Source: Dendrophyllia cribrosa
Taxonomy: Eukaryota; Cnidaria; Anthozoa; Scleractinia; Dendrophylliidae
Assembly: GCA_024195265.1 (NCBI GenBank)
Contig: JAJLRJ010000006.1
Span: 13,276,139 to 13,340,138 of the forward strand
DNA: 64,000 nucleotides
Reading direction: 5' to 3'
The position numbers were made by a program, and so were the translations under genes. The notes under the pieces were generated by a model. The model ran no database searches, was not told where the DNA came from, and saw only the letters and a program-made list of their open reading frames with translations. Positions 12,801 to 22,495 of the stretch are shown here, piece after piece (positions within the stretch are counted from its first letter, which is position 1; every line of letters starts with the position of its first letter).

Positions 12801-13689
12801 CGCCTCTTATTCCAATAAATAAGTTTCCATTCAGCATGGCATCACAAGATCAACCACTGTCATTTAGCTTTCTTTAATTGAATGTTATTGTTCATTAAAA
12901 TGTTTTTTTACGCTCGCATGTTTTTTCAAAAAAGAAAGAAGCGCTCCCTCTCCAATAAGCACCCTCCCTTGAGCTAGCAAAAGTAAATAAACGCTCCGGG
13001 CGCTAAATCAAATCATAACCGTATTCGCTTTTACTCGTGTAACTAACTAATTGCCTTCTTTAATAAGACAAATTTGTCCTTCAAGGTGTTTTCCCTGGCT
13101 TGTGTCCGAAATTATTTCTTGATGTCCAGATCTGGTAAGGTGGCTACGAATCTATAACTATATTGAATTTACCTCGCATAAACCAGTCCAAAGGAGGATC
13201 TTTAAAACCCTCGCACAAAGAATAATCCAGAACGATTTCAGCCCAATAAGATCCAGGTTCCTCTGGCAAAAATACGGCTTCGTATAACCCATTATTCTTA
13301 TCGTACACTGTGGCGGCCATGTTAGATGGTCCTCGAATATCGACACGCCATGAATCGCCTCCAAATGTCTTGTTTTTGTTTTTCACCGAAACTGACTGAA
13401 TGTACAACTTGCTGAAGAAACCCGCGGGGTTAATGTCCATGTGTTTAACGTAGCTTTTACGAGCCTGCGTTTGAAGGCTCTGGTCCAGCGGTTTTGCGCC
13501 CCAAGGCACGTGCCGCACGCATTGACCAATCACATTCTTCCAGTCGTATCTGCGCATACGCATTTGGCACCAGTTAAGTTTGAAATCGACAACATTTTTT
13601 CTATATTTCATCTTCTCGGTTTTGATGGACATTTTAGCGTCAGAAAGCAAAATCAAAGTCACAATAATAAGGATTGAAAGTAAAGTCAT
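9846..13689 (-). CDS. NXPE-family protein, gene 1
   Basis: Five exons: 13173-13689, 12381-12509, 11086-11196, 10415-10890, 9846-10022 (1410 nt, 469 aa). Introns are GT-AG with phases 1,1,1,0. The ATG at 13689 precedes a signal-anchor (MTLLSILIIVTLILLSDAK). The N-terminal half is neurexophilin-like: NPAGFFSKLYIQSVSV, KTFGGDSWRVDIRGP, GLYEAVFLPEEPGSY, IVLDYSLCEG. The C-terminal PC-esterase half carries GVLWVYGDSLNRYF, DQDSALVLNAGVHLL, GCFRRFHTEQ and VLDVYPVSSSYPGG followed by LDGVHF. The GDS and DxxH motifs are those of PC-esterase/TBL-type O-acetyl-transferring hydrolases, so an active luminal enzyme is plausible. Human NXPE proteins are somewhat longer; NXPE1 has been reported to O-acetylate sialic acid, but the substrate here is unknown. 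It is a tandem paralogue of gene 2 at 22.5-31.3 kb, with exons 2, 3 and last identical in length. Confidence 0.9.
11752..12345. mobile_element. MITE, ttttcaattgagtg family, with internal insertion
   Basis: In NXPE gene 1 intron 2. The right end reads gacactcaattgaaaactgc as in copies at 50.4, 51.3 and 55.4 kb; the internal blocks (aaaccaaa, gaccaatcac, gcgcgggaaaa, acgcgtgcaagcaagtcacg) also match. It is longer than its relatives because of extra sequence at about 12060-12310. Confidence 0.6.
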
Positions 13690-13927
13690 TGCAGAGGTCA
13701 GACAAAGCAAGAAAAACACACATGCCAATAATCCTCACAATCTCTGCATGTCCTGGATGCAGAAGTTAACAACGGAAGCTTTTTAAAGGATTCTCTAGTT
13801 CTGATTTTAATTTCATTTTCTTAGGAGACTTGGTGTTATACTGCAAAGAAAAAATAAATAACAATTTGTTAAATTCCTACCCTTTTAAGGACCCACTACA
13901 TTACTGTGGGTGTGGCCACAGGGCCTT

Positions 13928-14345
13928 TTACGCTTTCAAAATGGCGGGACGGGTAAAGCAACCCCTGGACGAGTACTCCAAAAATCGTAAAGTATTTTGA
14001 CACATGATACTATTAAATAGCGTTTCGGAGATTATTTTCCGCGATTGGTAGTCGTATTTTTCTGGTAATCTGAAACCTTTGCTCAAACGAAACGAAGATA
14101 TTCCATTGTGTTTTTACACGACAAGATACGCCCGGGCCGAGTTCCTCAAAGCCTGATTAGCACTAATCCTGGATTAACTGTCAACAGAACATATAAGTTG
14201 TCATGGTAATTAACCCTGGATTAGCGCTAATCGTCCTTCGAACAACTCGGCCCAGGAGTATTGGAGTATTTTGGCTGCCTCGACTAGGGGTTTCCAAGCT
14301 CGCTCCTCCATTTTGAAAGCGGAGAAAGGACTGGGGACAAAGCTG
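13928..14345. mobile_element. Inverted-repeat element with a second element nested inside
   Basis: Ends near 13930-13990 (gctttcaaaatggcgg, gagtactcca) are imperfect reverse complements of 14263-14340 (ggagtatt, ccattttgaaagcgg). Inside, 14132-14255 has its own arms: cgggccgagtt, gattagcactaatcctggatt against ccctggattagcgctaatc, aactcggccc. A related inner element occurs at 54.24-54.45 kb. Confidence 0.65.
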
Positions 14346-14415
14346 CTACAGCTCAGAAGGAGGACACCTTATTGAGAATTATATAACGTAATGTCGACAA
14401 TTACACTTTTTTCTT

Positions 14416-14613
14416 GGTACGGTAGGCTATGTAAGCCTAAGCCTAGCCGAGGTCACAGGTTCAATCATGAGTGGGAATTTTAGATTTTCTATTTTACACT
14501 CAGAAAATTTATTGAAGAAAAAAGTCTAAGTGTAAAATAGAAAAATCTAAAAAACCCACTTAGGATTGAACCTGTGACCTCGGCTAGGCTTAGGCTTACA
14601 TAGCCTACCGTAC
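14416..14613. mobile_element. Foldback element, long perfect arms
   Basis: Arms 14416-14468 and 14561-14613 (ggtacggtaggctatgtaag against its complement) are essentially perfect. A second inner pair (attttagattttctatttta) lies closer to the centre. The whole could fold into one hairpin. Confidence 0.85.
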
Positions 14614-15917
14614 CAGGGTACCACCTAGCTTCCCGGGTTGTTTAGGCCTAAATTTAACTATATCATCTGCTAACCCCAACCTCAACTGAAAGCTGACCAG
14701 TTATTCCGTTATATAGTCTCATTAAGGAGGTGTCTGACCTCCCTCTGAGCTATAGCATTTAGACTCTACCATTTAGTCGCGTAAAACCCGATGGACGAAT
14801 GTCTTTGTTTCGTTTTCAATCCACAAAAGATAAAATATCAGTTTTCTACAGGAAAATAGTGCACTCAGCTTATCCAGCTAGTTTACAGGAATGTCGCTCA
14901 TAACGTGTTAAAATTTCCAACTAGGGAGAGAACAAGAGAGAGTAGATTCTCAGAAACGAAATTATAGCATCAAACGAATGTCAGCGCGTAAGGATCTTTT
15001 AGAACAATTTTTAACTTTGATTTAACATTTTAGATGACATTTAGATGATTATTTTGTAGTTATTCTATTTATAGTGTAAACTTTTCCGCGCGCTCATTGG
15101 CCGAGAACTATTGTTTATAAGAGTAAAAACAATGATATGACGTCATTGATCCTGGCACCCGCGTCTAGCGCGCGGGAAAAAATTGGATTTTGGTATCAAG
15201 ATGAATTCAGCCGGTTTAGTTTGCAACATATAAGCAGCTTTTTCTGTCTATTTTCGTAGTTTCGAATCAAAAAATCGGTAACAAGTCTACGCTAGTGAAA
15301 GTTCAAACGTTTGGAGCAGAAATTAGGACGGTTGTGGACTCGAAGACTTCGATAACCTGACAAACTCATTCCAGTCGAAAGAGGATGCGAAACGCTATTG
15401 TTTCATTCACGAAACTTTCCATCACCACCCACAGAGGAAAATACGCTCATTGTGAAGTGAAAAGAAAGCTAAATTAACGAATGAAAAAATGAAATGATTT
15501 GAAAGTTTACTTTGTATTATTGTCAGTGGAATCCAAAGTTTCAACCGGATCTTCAACGAGCTCGATGCCTTTTTTCAAGATCATTTCCTTGGAATTTAAG
15601 GCCAAATTTAACATGATGGTTCCAAGTAAACTGAAATGTTTCTGTTATGGTTAAAAACAAATAGATTTTAGTTCAACATCATATGCCTTTGATAAACAAC
15701 GGTTTGACACCATAGCATGGTCAAAACAGTTACTCGCTTTGCACGTAATTCCTTACTCTATTTTGTCCATTCCGTGACGTCAAACCACTGCTTATTCGAG
15801 GAAATATAATGGCAAACTACAATCTATTTGTTAAATATAAAAAAACACAATATTTAACAATATTCACCTCAGTGTAGGTGGGTAGTGGTGGATATTTACC
15901 GAGCCGCGAAGTTGTTT

Positions 15918-16100
15918 TAGTATATACTGAAACAGTGAGATAATATAACGAAAATGATGCTTTTTAACTCATTTATTCCTGTCAACGATTACAATTTTCG
16001 CGCGCAAATTGCTGGGAAGTGAATAGCACTTGCTATTCCGAGTTTCAGTAGCCAATCAGAGCGCGCCAACAATGCTATCCACTGTTTCAGTATATACTAA
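15918..16100. mobile_element. MITE with TIR agtatatactgaaacagtg
   Basis: Terminal inverted repeats are at about 15919-15938 and 16079-16098. The interior contains gccaatcagagcgcgcc. It abuts the next element with only a few bases between. Confidence 0.75.
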
Positions 16101-16107
16101 ATATATT

Positions 16108-16180
16108 TAACAATTAGACCCGTAGCCCGAAAGGGCTACGGGTCAATAGCCCATGAGGCGAAGCCGAATGGGCTATTGAC

Positions 16181-16214
<34 letters not shown>

Positions 16215-16361
16215 TAGTATCACCCAACTAGTCGGACAGAAAAAGGCAATAATAAAAAAAAGCAATTGCAAGTTGAAGAAATATTTATTTGGGAATAAAA
16301 CGAAAAATAAAACCGGCGAATTTCGCTACTCGATGACTATTACTATTAGACCCCTAGTAGC

Positions 16362-16399
<38 letters not shown>

Positions 16400-16414
16400 G
16401 TTGGGTGATACTAA
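16108..16414 (+). mobile_element. 307-bp MITE, copy 1
   Basis: Begins taacaattagacccg, has two nested palindromes at its left end (gtagcccgaaagggctac; aatagcccatgaggcg ... gggctatt) and ends actagttgggtgatactaa. It is apparently identical over its full length to 50804-51110 in the opposite orientation. The 60-residue frame inside (16183-16365) is shared by both copies but starts with GTG and looks non-coding. Confidence 0.85.
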
Positions 16415-16751
16415 ATATATATATCCACCTTATTACAAAACAGTTGTCATAGAAAATGCAAGATACCAAATAGGAATTAATTACCTTCATGAAATTCACA
16501 GAAGCTAAAAGAACAGGAATTGTAAAGAAGTAAAAAAACTATTTTCTCCTGAGATAAAAATTTATTTATTTATTTTATAGAATTTTTTTGTTTAGAAGAA
16601 ATATTTGTTGAGAGGTCATGTTATGCGAAAGAATATCTGATTATAAATCGTTTATTAACAATTAACCCTCACAGCCTGCAACCCGAGGACTGAATTACGG
16701 CGAATTACAAGAAAATTTAGGTAATTAATTCCTATTTGGAATTTTTATGAC

Positions 16752-17158
16752 AACGGCCGTTTTTATGCTAGAGACGTTAAAGTCGTCTCGAGACGACTTT
16801 GACGTCTTAGTATAAAAACGGAAAATAAGCCAGACGGATTTAACGTCTGACGACTTTTGCGTCGTTCAGACGCACTTAACAGACGACTTTAACGTCTGAG
16901 ACGTTAAATACGTCTAGTATAAAAAGGAGACGGCCATAACTGGGACGAATTTAGCATTATTTGTATATTCGTGCTCTTAAAATTTATTTGGCGACGAGTT
17001 TAGTCGTGTCCAGTCACTTCTGAGAACAGCTTTTTTTTTAGAAAATCTTGTGGTTTTTTTCTGTTTGGCCGTCTACTTTAATGCGTCCCGTTTTTATTCC
17101 AGACGCATTTAACGTCTAAGACGTTAAACTTTAACGTCTCTAGCATAAAAACGGCCAA
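16752..17158. mobile_element. MITE with TIR ggccgtttttatgctagagacg
   Basis: Left terminus near 16755 and right terminus near 17157 are reverse complements for about 28 bp. The interior is full of gacgtt/aacgtc sub-repeats such as agtcgtctcgagacgact, so many alternative hairpins are possible. Confidence 0.8.
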
Positions 17159-18127
17159 CGTTTATGTAATTAGGTGTATATAACTTGTAAAGTGGCGGGA
17201 AAAGCCAAGACGGGGAGAGTTAAATAAAGTATTATTATTCTTATAAGGACAGTGCTAATTGTAATATTTCGATACGAAAAGCTACGCTTTACACTGCTGA
17301 ACCATGTAGCCTTGGATCAACCTATTAAAGAAATTATTCATTTGCCCGACAAACGCACAACAAACGCAAAAACTAAAATCAATCGAATTTCAACAGCGGA
17401 CTTTGTTGTTTACTTCATCGTGTAATTTACCGAGAAAAATTTACATCCACATTTTCGTTTTCAGGCTTTTGTAAGAAACATGTACTAAATTGTAATTCTT
17501 TATTTGTATTCAACTAATAAAACTGATATAAACAAATGCATACTTACATTATATACCGGTCGTTGAGGTCGGAAATCTTCGCGACTCAAGACTTTTAACG
17601 ATGTTCCGCGTCTTGAAATAAAGGGTTGAAAAGTAAAAACATTGGTAAGGTTTTTTTCTAATTTTATCGCCGGTCATTCATTTTTTATATGCGTTGATCG
17701 CAACAATTGCCACACATGCAAAGCTTGTCACAGAAAACCGGTCAAGCTGTCACATTCACCTAATCTCGAACCCAGATTTCTTACTCGACTTGTGCTTGTA
17801 TTGAAATGTGGGGACGAGATTGTTTGTGACCAGCTTTACCAGCTAGGATTTCCCGTGGGCATGCGTATCATTGCTACGATGTAAGTATGCTTGGTGTTCG
17901 CTACTTTTGCCTATAATTTGATTGTGAATAAATTTAAGTGGATGGTCTCAATGGCTGGTCGGCTCCCTTCAATTGTCTCTAGTGTTTACATGGCAAATGT
18001 TTTCTATTCGGCTGAGTACAGCGATAGAGAATACTGATACAGGTATCAAGGATCGTAGACAAGGGGATATACTTGACCTTATTTCTCAGTGCACAGGAAT
18101 ACCACCTGCATGCTGCACTCCATGACC

Positions 18128-18605
18128 AGCGGACATGTAGCCTGCGAGCAGGCTCACTTGTCTGGGGTATCGCGCGAGTATCTTGGCGGTGAAGCCGCCA
18201 AAGCGAGCCGGCGAAACCGGCGAGAAGAATGGGGCAAGGAAAAGTGAGCCTGCACGCGGGCTATTGATTTTTGAATTCCGCCCTTGCGAGGTGTCAAGTC
18301 GGCATTTGACTTGTATCAGATAACTATCCAATAGGAGCAAAGCAAAATGTAAACAAACATGACAGAAAGTTGCACGTGAAGATTTTCACGCAGATAGCAA
18401 AATATTATCATGAAGAATGTCATTTTTAACCAATTGGATCGCCCCGTTCGTCGGCGAACGCGGTGAATTCAAAAATCAATAGCCCGCGTGCAGGCTCACT
18501 TTTCCTCGCCCCATTCTTCTCGCCGGCTCGCTTTGGCGGCTTTGCCGCCAAGATACTCGCGCGATACCCCAAACAAGTGAGCCTGCTTGCAGGCTAGCGG
18601 ACATG
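18128..18605. mobile_element. Foldback DNA transposon with 10-bp target duplication
   Basis: Arms 18138-18279 and 18465-18596 are about 135-140 bp long and nearly perfect reverse complements (gcaggctcactt ... gaattcaaaaatcaatagcc). They are GC-rich against an AT-rich background. The element is flanked by agcggacatg at 18128-18137 and again at 18596-18605, a direct 10-bp duplication. Long TIRs with 9-11 bp duplications are characteristic of Mutator-like elements. No transposase is present, so it is non-autonomous. Confidence 0.88.
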
Positions 18606-18835
18606 AGGTTATAAGCAGTCATTTATGTTAAGTGATTTGATGACAGCTTTTAAGCAAAACAAACCCGATAGGAAAGGGTACAAGCAAGGTTAAGGTAAAA
18701 CCCGCGAGCCTTCGTGTCCGCCCGCAATTTTTCTTTCGTGCCGCTCCCCGCTATCTGAAACGCTTGGAACAGGATATATAACCTCTCCTCCGCCAATGAC
18801 AGACCGTCGCCTTGGTTCAGACAAAATTCGTTAAG

Positions 18836-18915
18836 GGAGGCAGCGTGGTCGAGTGGTTAGGGCGCCGGACTTGAAATCCCGAGGTCGCGAGTTTAAGTCC
18901 GGCTCTGACCACTTG
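18836..18915 (+). mobile_element. tRNA-Ser-like head of a SINE
   Basis: The segment gtggtcgagtggttagg ... ggacttgaaatcc ... cgcgagtttaagtcc has tRNA A- and B-box-like blocks and a UGA anticodon in a cttgaaa loop, as in tRNA-Ser. Stem pairing is imperfect and a short transcribed-looking tail follows to about 19130, so a SINE or tRNA pseudogene is likelier than a functional tRNA. Confidence 0.6.
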
Positions 18916-19247
18916 CTGGAGTTGTTTCACGGTAGACCCGAATTCAACTTCTCGTCCACGATTGTAAAATAGCCAACTGGTCTGCCTCCTGCCAATTGGG
19001 ATTTTTAACATGTTATGTTCAATTAGCAATATTTGTTGCAATATTTGTTTCCATATTTGAGTGGCGTGCCTTTGAATTAGCTGGATAGCTAAGTGCTCGC
19101 CCACTATAAACAACATTTATTTTATTTTTATTTATCATCAATTATTCATAACTCAACGTGTTAGTTTACAGTTCGCCTGTGTTCTTCACGTACAAAACAA
19201 TTGTCTTCAATGGAGAAACCTCTACTCCCTTTTCCTGATAGATTCCT

Positions 19248-19570
19248 GAGCCCAGTTGGAAGTCTGATTTTCCTCAGACCGTGAAACAGTTTCTAGTAGT
19301 TAGTGTATAATAGTCAAATAGACTCAAAAGAAAACAATGGAAATAAGATCTACTAACCTCTATTAGTGTACCAACTATTTCACGGTCTGAGGAAAATCAC
19401 TCTAAGGGAAGGTTTCTCGGCTTATACCGTAAATCTCCGAAAATAAGCCCTGGGCTTATATTTGCCCAACGTCCCTTTTTGTCGGGCTTATTTTTGTGAG
19501 CTTATATTCGGGTGGGCTTATTCTCGGGGTGGGGGGGAGAAGGGCTTATTTTCGGAGGTTCACGGTATCG
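19248..19570. mobile_element. Two adjacent inverted-repeat elements
   Basis: First: gattttcctcagaccgtgaa at 19268-19287 pairs with ttcacggtctgaggaaaatc at 19379-19398. Second: accgtaaatctccgaaaataagcc (about 19427-19450) pairs imperfectly with ggcttattttcggaggttcacggt (about 19542-19566). Neither encodes anything. Confidence 0.7.
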
Positions 19571-19887
19571 TGTTTTCATAATTATGGCCAGGACTTCATT
19601 GTCTTGAAAAAGGAAGGAAAAGGCACGGCTGAAACGGTCAAAATTTTCACAAACTAATGACAATTTTGATGTTTTGACAGGCGCTGGTCAAGACATCAAA
19701 TTTGATGAACGGTAATTCGCTTCCATCTTTGCCTGATTCTGCACTATAATCTCCAAACTGTTGCTTCTGTTTTGTTCTATAGAATCTTTTTGCTTAATTA
19801 AGCTGTATATTTGGTGGCATTTGGTGATATAACATGAAAATAAGGTTAGGGAAATTTGGAGTTTTCGGCGGGACAGTGTCCCTTTAA

Positions 19888-20194
19888 GATTCTTTTGTCG
19901 CACTTTTCGGTGCAATTTTTGTCGCGCGCAAGTTGCATCTTCAAATCGCGTGTGTAAACTAGCGGCGATTTCAGTGCGATTTGGGAACGATTTGTCGCGC
20001 GATGTCGCAGAGGTTTCGAAGATGTTCGAAATCTGATGCAACTTGGCGGCGATTTTTGGGAAATCAAAGTAAATCAAAGCAAATGTCGCACCCGAATCGC
20101 ACAGTAAATCGCCGCTAGTTTACACTTGCGACAAAAGTTGCATTGGAGAGCGCGACAAAAATTGCATCAAAAATCGCATGTGTAAACGGGCCTT
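19888..20194. mobile_element. MITE family with gtttacac ends, copy 1
   Basis: Internal blocks gcaagttgcatcttcaaatcg, tagcggcgatttcagtgcga, gggaaatcaaag and the right end cgcatgtgtaaacgggcc define a family with five visible copies in this window (also 23036, 35426, 58764 and 59223). Palindromic throughout, non-coding. Confidence 0.8.
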
Positions 20195-21061
20195 TATATG
20201 AAATCGCTATCGATGATGAAACCACGTTTTCTTCCCAAGGGACAGACTTCCATATAACAGTGACAGTGCGGTGGTGATCGTCTGAAACTTTAAAAGGAAC
20301 CCTGAAAAGATACCAGAGTCTTGTTTGGTGGGTGTGGCTTGATATCACTTTAATTTACGAGCTACGAGATACCTATTCTTTTTGAGAAGCGAGTTCGTTT
20401 TATATCAGAGCTACGGGCAAACAAATTCCTGCTGTGGGAGCCCTCGCATGGTAGGAGAAGTAGAAGAAGGTCTGCAACACGTTCGTGGATACACTCAAGT
20501 CGGACGCAGGAGCTGCGAACACCAACGAGCTGAGGCACTTATATTATCACTTATGGAGGACTGTAATGTGTGGACTAAGTCCGCCATAGCACTCAGAAGA
20601 CAGATGCGTCCGATTCAGTACCAAATCATCAATTTACCTCTCAAACGTTCCTAGGGTTATTTCTTAAAGGTTACTTGCTAGGGGTTATATTATTTTAACT
20701 CCTTCAAACCAGAACCGATATTTACTTCAAACAGGACAATACTTAAAGTGCTATCAATATCATCGCTTAACACTGACTATCAGTGATCTTTTAGATTTTA
20801 TAGACACTCACATTACACTAGAACGCTCGATCCCGGCACTATATTTTTTAAGCTCGGCATTTCTTTCGCGGTCAAGACAGAATTCTTATTAAAAAGGGTA
20901 ATGACTATGATCTTCTAACAGATATAAGTCCGTCCTTTGCAGTCTTAACTACTTTATATCAATTGTCTACGTTATATTTGTTACTTTCGGAGGGCCGCTA
21001 CTTTCGGGGCTCGTAACGTTGGGGACTTGCAATAGAAAAATGCAGACGTGAAATGGAATAA

Positions 21062-21262
21062 GGCCAGAATAAGGGGGTGTTTACATGACACCGGAAAATG
21101 TGGTGGTATCATGTAAACAAATGTAGAGCCATAAGAGGGAACCGGAGTGAACTCGCCCCGGCGCGAAAGTCGCCCCGGTGTCATGTAAACACCCCCTAAG
21201 TAATGCGATAATTTGAATTAATTTAATTTAATTGAAATTATCGCATTACTCATTCTGGCCGG
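21062..21262. mobile_element. MITE inserted in another inverted repeat
   Basis: The inner element 21075-21196 has TIRs gggggtgtttacatgacacc and its complement. It splits ggccagaataa from gtaatgcgataatt, and the flanking base triplet taa is duplicated. Once it is removed, the outer sequence forms an inverted repeat with aattatcgcattac ... attctggcc at 21235-21262. A TAA/TWA duplication fits PIF/Harbinger-type MITEs. Confidence 0.78.
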
Positions 21263-22495
21263 ACATATATGCATTCCCGATCAGGATGATGGGGAAACTA
21301 AAAATATTCCCGTTTGTCGGTAAGCAGTGATACGCATATATCACAGTTATGCGATCACTCCGAGTAATGGAATCCAATATTATTCTTCATAGACACCACG
21401 TATCCTTTAATTTAGTCAAAACAACTGATATATAAAAACATCCCGGAGCGTACATGACCACCCACTCGGCCACCCGTGCTCTCACAACACGGCGATATTC
21501 GACAAAAAGCCATAAGATGGGCCCTTTGAATGGCCTGCGGTCAACAGCTGCAAGCCATGCACGCCGCCAAACGTGTGACACATGAGCAGTTGCCAGTACC
21601 AAAAATTTACTTGAAATTGCAAACAAAATACAGTTACAACAATAACAACAAATATTTAAACAGGGTAGCCACTTCAGTTATACAACTGTTATCAGTGTGG
21701 GCCCTGTAAAATAAAACTAAAATAAGAAATTACAGAAAATTTACATATACAATTACGGATATTGCCTTGAACAGCAGTTTTTTTACAGTAAGATTTTCTT
21801 ACAAACGTCAAAAATATTCTTGGTTTTCACTGTCACGCCATAAAATTTTAAAATCGAAACGAATTAGCGAAGGAAGCGAATAATTTGTAATGTTATAAAA
21901 GAGTAACAAATAAACAACTTCGCGAAGTCTCAGATCTGTGCAATATTCCGTTGTTGAATTATTCGCCGAAGCATTCGACTCAAATTTACAGAGCTTTGTA
22001 TGGAAACGCCATCTTGGTGCCCCTCCGAGGGGCACCAACATGGCCGCCGGAAATCAATAAAAACATCTGGACTTCACTTTCGCTCTGAAAGCGATTACTT
22101 TTCTCTCGTGAACTACTATTCATTCGCATAAACTGCATTCCTAATACTTTAACTGCCCAAAGTGCCAAAAATCACGGGGAGAGGCCCTTGTTTCATAGGA
22201 AAAAGCTTTGTCACGGACGCCATGTTGGTGTCACGTAGGGTGAAAAGTCAGAAATTCAAAATGCTGTATTTTCAAAACGAAAGACGCTACCGGGTTGGAT
22301 ACTTGTGAAAAGATTTATTTTTAAGTCATCTTCAACCTAGTGGACATATAAATTCACAAGGCATTACAATTTATGATTTTCGAATTTGATGACGTCACGT
22401 GAAAACCAAGAATTCTTGCTCTGTGAAATATAAACCAGAAGTAACAATGACGTTTAGGAATGACGGCTATGTGCCTTGGGTGATCGTGTGCATGA

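Noticed and set aside
16183..16365. 60-codon frame repeated at 50853-51035
   Set aside because: Lies within a MITE, begins with GTG, and identity reflects the element rather than selection on protein.
18836..18915. Functional tRNA-Ser gene
   Set aside because: No proper long variable arm or clean acceptor stem could be paired; a SINE head fits better.
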